This document shows positions 52,622 through 61,044 of a stretch of DNA of 64,000 bases, one piece after another. Position 1 is the stretch's first letter. Each line of letters begins with the position of its first letter. The notes under the pieces were generated by a model, which was given only the letters and a program-made list of their open reading frames with translations, ran no database searches and was not told the origin of the DNA. The position numbers and the translations under genes were made by a program. The stretch lies in assembly GCF_003945385.1 (NCBI RefSeq), contig NZ_AP018920.1:496001-560000 (forward strand), written 5' to 3'. This DNA comes from Pseudonocardia autotrophica. Lineage in GTDB: Bacteria; Actinomycetota; Actinomycetes; Mycobacteriales; Pseudonocardiaceae.

Positions 52622-53215
52622 TCAGAAGTCGACGGTCACGCAGGCCGGGCGGCCACCGGCGGTCCCGGCGTGCCCGGCGTGGGTGGCGGTGGGCTCCTCG
52701 TGCAGGATCACCGACTCCGCGCGGCGGTCGTCCGGGAAGGTCCAGGCGACGGTGCTCGTCGACTCACCGGCGCCCGTCTCGTCGGTGGTGAGATCGAGCC
52801 AGATCTCGTTCTGCGGGTTCGCGTAGGCGGGGTCGACGCTCGGCGTGACCGGGTCCTCGGAGAACTGGTAATGCGGGCCGGCGTCGGCGCCGTCCTCGGC
52901 GGTGCACGGCTGGGTGTGCGCGTGCGAGCCGTACGTGCGGTTCGGCTGGAGACCGGTCACCCGCAGGGTGGTCGTCGTCGAGCCCTCGCTCTCCGCGCTC
53001 GTCACCTCGAGCGTCGCGCCGGCGGGGACCAGTTCGGTGTCGTAGGTGTAGGCCGGTCCCTCGCCGCCCTCGGCGACGGTGGCCGAGACCTGGACGGTCT
53101 GCCCGGCGGTGGCCTGGGCCTGCTGGTCGTCGCCGCCGTTGCCGCCGCAGGCGGTGACGAGGAGCGCGGCTGCGCCGAGCAGCGCGAGCCGTGTGGTCGT
53201 GCGTCGGAACCTCAT
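52622..53215 (-). CDS. Cu,Zn superoxide dismutase-like lipoprotein
   Basis: A 197-residue exported protein. LALLGAAALLVTACGG is a lipoprotein signal with lipobox VTAC. The beta-barrel of the SodC superfamily follows, with SHAHTQPCTAEDGADAGPHYQ (metal His and the disulfide Cys) and, near the end, PACVTVDF. The usual metal His in the dismutase H(x)H...H set are only partly present (HAGHAGTAGGRPAC), so it may be a non-dismutase or copper-binding relative, as with several actinobacterial SodC-like lipoproteins. Enzymatic activity is uncertain. Confidence 0.75.
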   Translation of the reverse strand: MRFRRTTTRLALLGAAALLVTACGGNGGDDQQAQATAGQTVQVSATVAEGGEGPAYTYDTELVPAGATLEVTSAESEGSTTTTLRVTGLQPNRTYGSHAHTQPCTAEDGADAGPHYQFSEDPVTPSVDPAYANPQNEIWLDLTTDETGAGESTSTVAWTFPDDRRAESVILHEEPTATHAGHAGTAGGRPACVTVDF

Positions 53216-53309
53216 GACCCGATGGTGGTGGAACCGGACTTTCGGGGCGGATCCGCCACGCCGTCGTGGCACGGATCCACCGGGTCGTGTGTCCGCTACC
53301 GTGATGCGC

Positions 53310-53525
53310 GTGACTACCGACGTGGTCGAGCGCACCGAGAACCTCCCGGACCCGCTGGATGCCATCGCCGAGCCGGTCGCCTGCGTCCGCTGCTCGTCGG
53401 GCGCACTCCTGACGATCGTCGGACGCTGCGCGGATTGCATCTCCGACATGGGGCGCAACCACCCGGAGGAGCGGGAGGCCTGGAAACGGGAGCTCACCGA
53501 GACCATCGAGAGCCGCGGCGAGTAG
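53310..53525 (+). CDS. Small zinc-ribbon-like protein
   Basis: A 71-residue protein. Two CxxC pairs, ACVRCSSG and GRCADC, sit 14 residues apart and should bind one zinc; the C-terminus is a charged helix (PEEREAWKRELTETIESR). The GTG at 53310 is supported by TACCGT ending seven bases upstream, the leaderless pattern; an ATG at 53304 would add two residues. It lies just before tRNA-Lys. I do not recognise a named family; a nucleic-acid or protein-binding role is a guess from the zinc ribbon. Confidence 0.7.
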   Translation: MTTDVVERTENLPDPLDAIAEPVACVRCSSGALLTIVGRCADCISDMGRNHPEEREAWKRELTETIESRGE

Positions 53526-53668
53526 CGAACACCCTCCCCGTCCGGAGGTGTCGCATCGACGTGATCGGTGCGGCCCAGCTGTACGATGTGCCACGGGATC
53601 GCCGGGACCGTCCGGGGGACAGATCGTCCGGTGGTGGTCTCGCCCCGGCGTCGGTCGGGGTGGTTCTG

Positions 53669-53741
53669 GGGCCTCTAGCTCAATCGGCAGAGCAGCGGAC
53701 TTTTAATCCGCGGGTTCGGGGTTCGATCCCCCGGGGGCCCA
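53669..53741 (+). tRNA. tRNA-Lys (anticodon UUU)
   Basis: The 73 bases fold into a full cloverleaf: acceptor GGGCCTC with GGGGCCC, discriminator A, D-arm with AGCTCAATCGGCAGAGC, anticodon stem CGGAC/ATCCG-type pairing around loop CTTTTAA, and T-arm GGTTCGATCC. The anticodon TTT reads Lys. The CCA end is not encoded. Its 3' half is the probable attachment site of the integrative element whose integrase gene ends 68 bases further on. Confidence 0.95.
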
Positions 53742-53808
53742 CACAATCACCAGGTCAAAGCGTCGCGCTGATCATCTCACCAAGATCGCAGTACCACTTT
53801 GGGACCAC

Positions 53809-54972
53809 TTACCCGTCCCCGTCGCGGTCGAACATGCCCTCCAGGACCTCGGCCGTCTCACGGTCGGTGAGCCTGCGCCCGAGGTAGCGGTCCTGCGTCA
53901 TGCTGATCTTGGAGTGGCCCAGCTGGTCACTGATCTTCCGGACAGTCACGTTCGCGTCGTCCAGGAAGCTCGCCACGGTCTTACGCAGCGTGTGGCTCAC
54001 GAGCCCGTCCAGCTCGGCGTTGTCGCGCACCTGGCGCCAGACCCGGCGGACGTTCGCGGGGTCTCGCCAGCCGCCGAGGGAGTCCGGGAACACCGCCTCC
54101 ACCCCCGGGCCGATCGCCAGGCGCCGGCGCTTCAACATCGTCAGCCCCCACGAGGGGATGGGGACCAGGCGCTCACCCTTGCGGCCCGACTTGGTGGAGG
54201 GCAGCCGGAGCAGGCCGACCCCGGTACGGCGGACCAGGCGCCAGCGGACGTCCACCACGCCCTCGTCGAGGTCGACCTCCGACCAGCCGACCGCCAGGGC
54301 CTCACCGATCCGGACCCCTGTCGCCAGCATCATCCGGGTCAGGTCGGGCAGGTCCCAGTCCCGCGCCTTCGTGCTCTGCTCGACCGCATCCAGCCAGGCC
54401 GTGCGTTCGGCCGCGGTCAGGGAGCGCGGAGGCCGGCGGGGCTCGGAGTCGATCCGGGCGACCTCCCGGACCGGGTTGTAGGCGATCGCGCCGTGCCGGG
54501 CGGCGAGCTTCATGACGCCCGAGATCACGATCTTCGCCGTTCGAGCCCGAGACGACGAGCGCTGCTTGATCACGCCGAGCGCCCGGTCCACGACCGGCGT
54601 GGTGATCTCCCGGACCCGCAGGTCGGCGAGGGCCGGCCGCACGTGGCGGCGGTAGATCGACCGGTAGATGTCGAGCGTGCCGGGGCTGCGCCGACCGGAC
54701 TCCACGGCCTCCTCGACCTCGGCGAGCCACAGGTCCGCGACCTTGCCGAACCGCGTGTCGGGCACGACCTCGGACTCCTTCACCGGGGTCTGCCGGTCCA
54801 CGAGCGCGGCGCGCAGCGCACGGATGGCAGCAGCCTTGGACCGGCCACGCCGCTTCACCTGGCGGGAAACCCCGTCGAAGTCCCGGAACCGGGTCTTGGC
54901 GACCCACCCGGAGCCGTCCTCCCAGGCGGTGATGGCCCCGTAGCTGCCGAGCGGCATCGGCGGGCGCGCCAT
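53809..54972 (-). CDS. int: Tyrosine-type site-specific integrase
   Basis: A 387-residue recombinase. The N-terminal arm-binding part is GSGWVAKTRFRDFDGVSRQV; the SAM-like core-binding domain spans about residues 60-170; the catalytic domain shows the Arg in ATGVRIGEALAV, the H-x-x-R in LVSHTLRKTVAS, the second His in QLGHSKISM and the nucleophile Tyr in TQDRYLGR. It would join the element to the tRNA-Lys 3' end and excise it with Xis. The ATG overlaps the xis stop (TGATG). Confidence 0.93.
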   Translation of the reverse strand: MARPPMPLGSYGAITAWEDGSGWVAKTRFRDFDGVSRQVKRRGRSKAAAIRALRAALVDRQTPVKESEVVPDTRFGKVADLWLAEVEEAVESGRRSPGTLDIYRSIYRRHVRPALADLRVREITTPVVDRALGVIKQRSSSRARTAKIVISGVMKLAARHGAIAYNPVREVARIDSEPRRPPRSLTAAERTAWLDAVEQSTKARDWDLPDLTRMMLATGVRIGEALAVGWSEVDLDEGVVDVRWRLVRRTGVGLLRLPSTKSGRKGERLVPIPSWGLTMLKRRRLAIGPGVEAVFPDSLGGWRDPANVRRVWRQVRDNAELDGLVSHTLRKTVASFLDDANVTVRKISDQLGHSKISMTQDRYLGRRLTDRETAEVLEGMFDRDGDG

Positions 54973-55169
54973 CACGCCACCCCGTCGTCGAGGCCGTCGA
55001 GCCACGCGGCGACGTCGGTCGGCCGGTACCGCAGGTGCTTGCCCACCCGGCGGCACGGCGGCCCGTAGCCGGTCTGGCGCCACGAGTAGAGCGTCTGCAC
55101 CGGCACCCGGAGGTACTCCGAGACGTCCTGCACCGTCCACAGCGGCGCGATGAGCTGCATGTCGTCCAT
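54972..55169 (-). CDS. xis: Excisionase-like helix-turn-helix protein
   Basis: A 65-residue MerR-like winged helix of the HTH_17 type: LWTVQDVSEYLRVPVQTLYSW (split at SEY) followed by CRRVGKHLRYRPTDVAAWLD. Such proteins direct integrases toward excision. AGGAGA stands six bases before the ATG at 55169. It is coupled to int. Confidence 0.88.
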   Translation of the reverse strand: MDDMQLIAPLWTVQDVSEYLRVPVQTLYSWRQTGYGPPCRRVGKHLRYRPTDVAAWLDGLDDGVA

Positions 55170-57054
55170 GTCGGGTCTCCTGTCAGGCCGCGTGATCACG
55201 AGTTGCCGAACGGTCGGGCGGGGCGTCGCTGGTCGCCAGGACGGCGGCGTCGTAGTCCGCGCGCCATCGGGAGCGTTGGTTGATCGCATGGAGGAGGAGC
55301 ACGGTGCGGGGTGGCACGTCCGAGTCCCCGGGTCTGGTGGTCTCCCAGCTGAACGGGCCGTCGTCGACGGCGTAGGCGGGCTGCACCCCGGCCCGGTCGA
55401 GCAGTTGCCGAACGAACGCGGTCCGCTCGGCCCGGTGGTCGGACAGGCTCTTGTTGGACCATTTGCGGGAGACGAGGACACGGCGTCCGCCGATGCCGAG
55501 GTGTTCGGGCTTGTGCGCTTTGCCCTTGCAATGTCCTGGTGTCGTTCCGGGGCGGGCGCCCTTGGGTTCGATCCCGTAGAGCAGCCAGATCGGGCAGCGC
55601 GGCGAGCACGGCGTGACGGCCAGCTCGGCGGCCAGGCGGCGGGCGTGCTCGCGCTGGCGCGACGTGGCGGACTCGCGTCGAGGCCGGCGGCCTGCCCGAC
55701 GGACTTGGTGAGGTACTTGGTCAGGTAGCCGATGTGGCGGCCGGCCTCCTCCGTCCCGCCGAGGATGCCCTTGACGTGAACCTGCGGCCCGAACACCACC
55801 GTGTGCGCCGGAGCCGCGAGCGCGTCCGGGTCGGTGGCCTCGTCCCAGGTCGGTAGCGGCGCCCGGATGTCCGGGTCGACGAACGCCTTGTGGTGGTTGT
55901 CCCAGCGCGGGAGCCGGTCCCCGCTGTAGACGATCTCGTCGTGGGCCGGCCACCACACCTGGTGGTAGGTGGCGGCGGTGATCGCTCGGAGTTCGGAGCG
56001 GGGGATGGTGCCGCGGATGGCGGCGTGGAAGTGCGGCGCCCCGCGCTTCTGGGGCTCCACGGTCCCGAAGTACTGCACGTCCCAGCCCACGCAGCGGCGG
56101 GTGTTCTGCCAGAACCGATCCAGCAGCTTCGGGAAGTGGATCGCATCCCGGGCGGCCCGGCGGTAGTCGTAGCTGTCCGGGTCGAGCGCGGCGCCGTGCT
56201 TGTCCACCCGCCCATACGAGTCCAGGGTCAGGGTGAGGAACGTGGAGGGCCGGTACTTCCCGCCGAACACCCGGCCCACGGTGCGGTCCTCCACCGGACG
56301 ACGGGGCAGGTTCGGTGCGTCCTGCCGACGGCGGGTGGAGCGGCGCACGGTCTGCGGTGTCGGGTCGAGCGGAGCGAGACGGCCGCGGACCCCGAGCGCG
56401 CGCAGCTCCTGGTCCACCTCGGCGACCGTCTCGCGGATCTCCTCGCACTCCTCCTCGTCGCCCTTGGCGCGGGCGTCGGTGTAGGCGGCGTGCAGGTCCG
56501 CCCGCACCGTCATCAGCTCCTTCTGCGCCGCGGTCGGGTCAGCAGGCTTGGCGATGGGTTCGTCCTCGAGGTGCCAGCCCTCCCGGCACTGCACCATCCG
56601 CAGCCGTCGGGCCTTCTCCGAACACGGGCGGCACTGGTCCTCCCGCGTCGACCCGCACGGCACCGGCACCACGTCGACCCGCCCGCTGCTCTGGTCGATC
56701 CGCCGCATGGCCAGCGGGCGGACACAGACGCCGTGGGGAGCCTGACCCACTTTCCCGGACACCTGCCCTGAGGCGATGATCGCCTTGGAGAGGAGTCCGA
56801 CCGATGCGTGCACCCCGTCCGCCTGAGTTCCGCCGTCGTGCTGTGGAGCTCGCCCGTCAGGGCGAGCAGCCCATCGCCGTGATTGCGAAGGACCTCGGGA
56901 TCAGCGAGTCGTGCCTGCGCCGCTGGATGGCCATCGACGACGTCGACACCGGCCGGGTCGAGGGCGTGAGCTCGAGCGAACGAGCGGAGCTGGTCGAGCT
57001 GCGGCGCCGTAACCGGGTGCTGGAGATGGAAGTGGAGATCCTCAAGCGGGCCAG

Positions 57055-58281
57055 CTTGGACTCAACCGGTCAGCGCAACACCCCACAGGTAGTTGATCAT
57101 GATAGGGGTGGGCGATGGCACGCTTGGGCAGGCCGGGGATGTCCGATGAGGACCGCACTGATCTGTGGGTCCGCTGGGGGCGCGGGGAGTCGATCAGTGA
57201 CATCGCTCGGGCGATCGAGCGGCCCCCGGGTTCAGTGTTCACGGTGCTCAAGTCGAGCGGGGGCTATGTTCCGCCGCCACGCCGGCGCCGACCGGGGACG
57301 CTGACTGCCGCCGAGCGCGAGGAGATCTCGCGCGGGCTGGGCCAGAACAAGTCGATGCGCGCGATCGCGGCCGAGATCGGCCGACCCGCCTCGACGGTGA
57401 GCCGCGAGATCGCCCGCAACAAGGGCCGGCGCAAGTACCGGGCGGTCGACGCCGAGGATCGTGCCTGGCGCCGGGCACGGCGCCCGAAGGTGTGCCTGCT
57501 CGCGCGGCGTCCGCTGCTGCGCGGGTTCGTCGCTGACAGACTCGGCGAGGACTGGTCGCCCGAGCAGATCGCCGGGCACCTGGCCAAGCACTTCGAGCCG
57601 GGCTCAGGGATGCGGGTGTCGCACGAGACGATCTACAAGTCGCTGTTCGTGCAGACCCGCGGCGTACTGGCCAAGACCCTGCAGAAGCACTTGCGGTCGG
57701 GGCGGCCGATCCGGCGCAACGTGCACAACACCACCACCGGGCAGTGGCGCTCGCAGATCACCGACGCGGTCTCGATCCGCGAGCGCCCCGCCGAGGTCGC
57801 CGATCGGGCGGTGCCCGGGCACTGGGAGGGCGACCTGCTGCTCGGGCGCGGCACGACCCAGATCGCCACCGTGGTCGAGCGCACCACCCGGTTCACCGTG
57901 CTCGTCGCCCTGCAGGGACGCGACATGGACACCGTCACCTGGGCGCTGTCGCAGCAGATGTGCCGGCTGCCCGAGCAGTTGCGCCGCTCGCTGACCTGGG
58001 ACCGCGGGATGGAACTGGCCCGACACAAGATCGTCACTGCGCGGACCGGGCTGGAGGTCTACTTCGCCGACCCGGCCAGCCCCTGGCAGCGCGGCACGAA
58101 CGAGAACACCAACCGGCTGCTCCGGCAGTACTTCCCGAAGGGCACCAGCCTCGGCGACGTCACCCAGGCCCAGCTCGACGAGATTGCCCACCGACTCAAC
58201 ACGCGCCCCCGTAAGACCCTCGACTTCGACACCCCGGCTGATAGATTCGAAGCACTGTTGCGCTGACGGGTTGAGTCCAAG
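57055..58281 (+). mobile_element. IS30-family insertion sequence nested in the IS3 element
   Basis: The ends carry inverted repeats of 26 bases with one mismatch (CTTGGACTCAACC then SGTCAGCGCAACA). A two-base duplication AG flanks the element (57053-57054 and 58282-58283). It holds one intact transposase gene, so this insertion is the most recent event in the nest. Confidence 0.88.
57115..58266 (+). CDS. IS30-family transposase
   Basis: A 383-residue transposase. The N-terminal helix-turn-helix pair is GESISDIARAIERPPGSVF and KSMRAIAAEIGRPASTVSREI; the DDE domain shows D in GHWEGDLLLG, D in LTWDRGMELA and E in RGTNENTNRLLRQYFPKG (split at NRL). These are the family's catalytic residues and all are present, so it is probably active. 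The stop is 15 bases from the right end. Confidence 0.95.
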   Translation: MARLGRPGMSDEDRTDLWVRWGRGESISDIARAIERPPGSVFTVLKSSGGYVPPPRRRRPGTLTAAEREEISRGLGQNKSMRAIAAEIGRPASTVSREIARNKGRRKYRAVDAEDRAWRRARRPKVCLLARRPLLRGFVADRLGEDWSPEQIAGHLAKHFEPGSGMRVSHETIYKSLFVQTRGVLAKTLQKHLRSGRPIRRNVHNTTTGQWRSQITDAVSIRERPAEVADRAVPGHWEGDLLLGRGTTQIATVVERTTRFTVLVALQGRDMDTVTWALSQQMCRLPEQLRRSLTWDRGMELARHKIVTARTGLEVYFADPASPWQRGTNENTNRLLRQYFPKGTSLGDVTQAQLDEIAHRLNTRPRKTLDFDTPADRFEALLR

Positions 58282-58319
58282 AGCGCCTACTTCGCCCGGG
58301 AGAACATCCTCCCAAAATA

Positions 58320-59192
58320 GTGTTCCCGCTGGTCCAGGAACTGGCCGCGGACGGGATCCCCGTCGCGGTGACCTGCCGGGTCCTCCGCGTGTCCAGGTCA
58401 GGCTTCTACGACTGGTCGAGCCGCGCCCCCTCGGCACGAGCCACGGCCGACGCCGCGCTGACGGCGACGATCGTCGAGATCCATGTGATGTCGCGACGCA
58501 GCTACGGGGCACCGAGAGTGCACGCCGAGCTGCGCCTGGGCCTCGGGGTGCGCTGCGCGCGCAAACGCGTCGCCCGCCTCATGCGGGTGGCGGGCATCGC
58601 CGGGATCAGCCACCGCCGCAAACGCGGGCGAGACCGGCCGCTGCCGGCTCCACACGACGACCTGGTCCAGCGTCGCTTTGTCGCCGACGAGCCCGACCAG
58701 TTGTGGGCCACCGACATCACCGAACACCCGGCCGCCAGCGGGAAGGTGTACTGCTGCGCAGTAATCGACGCCTTCTCCCGGATGATCGTCGGGTGGTCGA
58801 TCGCCGATCACATGCGCACCGAACTGGTCGTCGACGCCCTACAGATGGCGCTGTGGCGCCGCCAGCCGCAGCCCGGCGCGATCTTGCACGCGGACCGCGG
58901 ATCGCAATACACCTCATGGGTGTTCGGGCACCGGCTTCGCGAGGCCGGGCTTCTCGGCTCAATGGGCCGGGTCGCCTCAAGCGTGGACAACACGCTGATC
59001 GAGTCGTTCTGGTCGACCATGCAGCGTGAACTGCTCGACACCCGCGACTGGGACTCATCCGAGCAACTCTCGTCGGCGATCTTTGAGTGGATCGAGGCCT
59101 GGTACAACCCGCGCCGCCGCCACACCAGCATCGCCGACCGGTCCTCGGCGGAGTTCGAACACCTTCACAGAACCGCCGCTACCGCGGCATGA
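58320..59192 (+). CDS. IS3-family transposase OrfB
   Basis: A 290-residue integrase-core transposase. An N-terminal HTH_21-like part (YGAPRVHAELRLGLGVRCARKRVARLMR, split at GLG) leads into the DDE domain: D in LWATDITEH, D in LHADRGSQYTS and E in NTLIESFWSTMQ. It begins at a GTG that overlaps the OrfA stop and is normally made as an OrfAB fusion by -1 frameshifting. Because OrfA is broken, the fusion cannot now be produced. Confidence 0.93.
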   Translation: MFPLVQELAADGIPVAVTCRVLRVSRSGFYDWSSRAPSARATADAALTATIVEIHVMSRRSYGAPRVHAELRLGLGVRCARKRVARLMRVAGIAGISHRRKRGRDRPLPAPHDDLVQRRFVADEPDQLWATDITEHPAASGKVYCCAVIDAFSRMIVGWSIADHMRTELVVDALQMALWRRQPQPGAILHADRGSQYTSWVFGHRLREAGLLGSMGRVASSVDNTLIESFWSTMQRELLDTRDWDSSEQLSSAIFEWIEAWYNPRRRHTSIADRSSAEFEHLHRTAATAA

Positions 59193-59342
59193 TCACCCAA
59201 CCCGACGTGTCCGGAGAACTGGGTCAGGCTCCGTGGTCCTCGGCGAGCTGCGTGGCGACCTCGCTGGACAGCGCCAGCATGGCCTTCTGCGCTCGGGTGA
59301 GCTTGTCCTGGTCGACCGGGACCGTGGGTGCCTCCGGGGCGG

Positions 59343-59789
59343 TCACGCGGCACCTCCGGCCTGATGCCCGGCGGGGGAGGGCAGCGCCAGCACCGGCGCA
59401 GCGGTGGTCCGCGGGACGGCGCCGGTCACGAAGCCCTCCAGGGCCTTGATCGCCTCGTCCGACACCCACCCCGCCCGCACACGCAGCGGCTCGCGGATGC
59501 CCTCACCGAACAGGTAGCCGACGCCGGCCTCCGACTCCCCGATCCGGTTCGCCCACGCACCCCGGTCGTAGGCGTGCTCACCCAGCACCATCCCAACGTG
59601 CGACCTGGACGCCACCCGCAGGCACACCCGTCGCGGGAACAGTTCCCGGACCGGGACGGTGTCCTTCGTCGGCTCCTGCACGTAGCCCCGGACGGTGAAG
59701 CCCAGCGCGCGGCCCTGCGTGGTCAACAGCGCGATCCGCTCGGTGATCGCCTCCCGGGTCTTGCGGTCCCCGACGTAGCGGATCAGGGC
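59343..59789 (-). pseudogene. 3' fragment of a Tra (FtsK/SpoIIIE-type) DNA-transfer gene
   Basis: About 148 codons of the C-terminal end remain: ALIRYVGDRKTREAITERIA, TQGRALGFTVRGYVQEPTKD, LFPRRVCLRVASRSHVGMVL, then GEGIREPLRVRAGWVSDEAI. This is the end of the RecA-like motor of pSAM2-type TraSA proteins, which move double-stranded DNA between mycelia. The Walker motifs and the 5' two thirds are missing: homology stops at 59789, where the sequence changes to a synthetase fragment. Confidence 0.82.
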
Positions 59790-61040
59790 CCCAGTCGCCG
59801 CATCGACCGGTCGACCGCGGTGAACCAGCCGACGGTGAGCACGGTGATCAGTATCTGCGCGACCAGGATTTCGGCTGCGCCGAGGGTGACCTCCCAGATC
59901 GCGATCGCGGGGATCAGCAGTGCGATCCCGAAGAAGTAGAGCCAGCGCACGACCAGGTGCAGCGCGATCGTGACGGCGTTGTGCCGGTTCTTGCCCCGTA
60001 GCGCGCGCCGCAGTCGTTGCTCGCCGAGCTCGAGTTGTGCGTCGCGGGCGACCGTGCGGGGAATCTCGAAGCTCGGGGAGCCGAGCAGGCCGACACCTTC
60101 GCGAACCGGTCCGTCGATCGGGATCATGACCTTGGTGCCGAGCAGGCAGTTGTTCCCGACCCTGCCCTGCGACGGGTAGGCGATCCGGTTGCCGAAGAAA
60201 CTGCTCGTGCCGATCGTGGTCTGCGACAAACGAAAGAGGCGTGCGAGTACTCCGCGTTGACGATCGAGAGGTCGTCGGCGACGACGGTGCCGGTGCCGAT
60301 CCTGGTGAGATACGGCGACTCGTGCTTGATCAGCATCCCGAAGTTGTTGCCGGTCTGTACCAGGGGCCGGAGCTTGTAGCCCACGGCCCGTAGGTAGTGC
60401 GGGATGGCGGAGCTGTCCCCGAGCAGCATCGTGAACGTGATGCTGTTGGTGAGCAGCGCGACGGTCTGGTGCAGGAAGTAGTGGATCCCGTAGAGCGGGT
60501 AGACCCGGTCCGGTCGGACGGCGTACGCCATCAGGCGCGGAAGGGTGATCATCACCAGGAACGCCAGCAGCAGGACGCCGAAGAACAGCACGAAACTCAG
60601 AGCGAGAATTTCGGCGTAGAAGTACCAGTGGACGAACGCCTCTGGTCCGGGGAACAGCAGCGCCGTCAGCTGTGGGATCTCGCGCAACAGCAGCGCGATA
60701 CCGCCCAGTGCCAGCGGCACGGCGACACCCAGGACGAGGGTCAGCTGCACCAGCGTGTAGAGGATCTTCCGGGTCGGTCCGCACTTGGCGGGCGGGACAG
60801 TGGAGTAGTTCACGCCGGCGGGGCGGGCCGGTGATCCGTGCCAGCGCTCGCCGGCGGGTATCACCTGTCCACTCAGTAGTGCGGAGGTGTGGCCGAGTTG
60901 GCCGCCGTCGTCGATGCGTGAGCCGAGCTCGAGGACCGTGGCTTCGCCGACGAACGCATCGGCGCCCAGGTGACCGATCCGATCTCGATCAGACCATCGC
61001 GGGCGCGGTAGCAGGAGCCCGCGTTCCGCAGCTGATGGCC
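59783..61040 (-). pseudogene. C-terminal fragment of a Pls/PosA-type non-ribosomal peptide synthetase
   Basis: Reading the minus strand from about 61000: HLGADAFVGEATVLELGSRI and TSALLSGQVIPAGERWHGSP form left-handed helix turns, then two membrane helix groups (ILYTLVQLTLVLGVAVPLAL; FYAEILALSFVLFFGVLLLA), TIGTSSFFGNRIAYPSQG and two more helices (LVVRWLYFFGIALLIPAIAI) to a stop at 59783. This is the end of the terminal domain of poly-lysine-synthetase-like NRPSs. The adenylation and carrier parts are absent, and one base is missing near 60228 (AEYSHASF then RLSQTTIG). It is a fragment, not a gene. Confidence 0.68.
61017..61037 (+). repeat. Left copy of a 21-base inverted repeat flanking the IS1634-like element
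   Basis: GCCCGCGTTCCGCAGCTGATG is the inverse complement, with one mismatch, of 63030-63050. The copy lies seven bases outside the CTGGACAC end of the insertion sequence. Confidence 0.8.
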
Positions 61041-61044
61041 GATT

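Larger units (their letters stand above)
56804..58320 (+). pseudogene. IS3-family transposase OrfA, interrupted by an IS30 element
   Basis: The ATG at 56804 follows GGAGAGGAG. Residues 1-83 read the usual OrfA helix-turn-helix (RRAVELARQGEQPIAVIAKDL, split at EQP, then GISESCLRRW) and leucine zipper (LVELRRRNRVLEMEVEILKRA). The frame is broken at 57054. Removing 57055-58281 with one AG gives EILKRASAYFARENILPK and the stop TAG at 58318, a complete 95-residue OrfA. CCCAAAATAG at the end is a probable -1 slippage site for the OrfAB fusion. Confidence 0.88.
56737..59232 (+). mobile_element. IS3-family insertion sequence (itself interrupted)
   Basis: Terminal inverted repeats are 26 bases with three mismatches; both begin GGAGCCTGACCCA and end CCGGACAC. 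The four-base target duplication GTGG flanks it (56733-56736 and 59233-59236). It carries orfA and orfB with an A-rich frameshift site between them. Without the nested IS30 element and its duplication the element would be about 1.27 kb, a usual IS3-family size. Confidence 0.88.
55183..59346 (-). pseudogene. Rep initiator of the integrative element, split by an IS and frameshifted
   Basis: The gene starts at GTG 59346 (overlapping the tra stop by four bases), reads TAPEAPTVPVDQDKLTRAQK to LAEDHG, is cut by the IS at 56737-59232, and resumes at 56736 with VCVRPLAMRRIDQSSGRVD. Joining the two with one GTGG copy keeps the frame. The core has the HUH-like PHFHAAIRG and the YLTKYLTKS motif of RepSA-type initiators. 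Near 55674 the frame shifts: restoring one G gives GLDAESATSRQREHARRL and reads on through CSPRCPIWLLYGIEPKG to the stop at 55183. Two lesions make it a pseudogene. Confidence 0.85.
53742..59789. mobile_element. Remnant of an actinomycete integrative element (pSAM2/AICE type) at tRNA-Lys
   Basis: The order int-xis-rep-tra, all on the minus strand, beside the 3' end of a tRNA gene is that of pSAM2-like actinomycete integrative and conjugative elements. The rep gene is broken by nested insertion sequences and by one missing base, and tra is cut at its 5' end near 59789. The regulatory genes and the far attachment site are not found in the window, so the element should be immobile by itself. Confidence 0.8.

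Noticed and set aside
55564..55575. GGGTTCGATCCC as a second attachment site of the tRNA-Lys element
   Set aside because: Only 12 bases match the T-arm, the motif is palindromic, and it lies inside the rep coding sequence; an attachment copy should be longer and at the element's far end.
55183..56448. An intact separate gene in the second frame of the rep region
   Set aside because: Only its 3' half resembles RepSA-type proteins; the 5' half mirrors the other frame. One missing base explains both frames.
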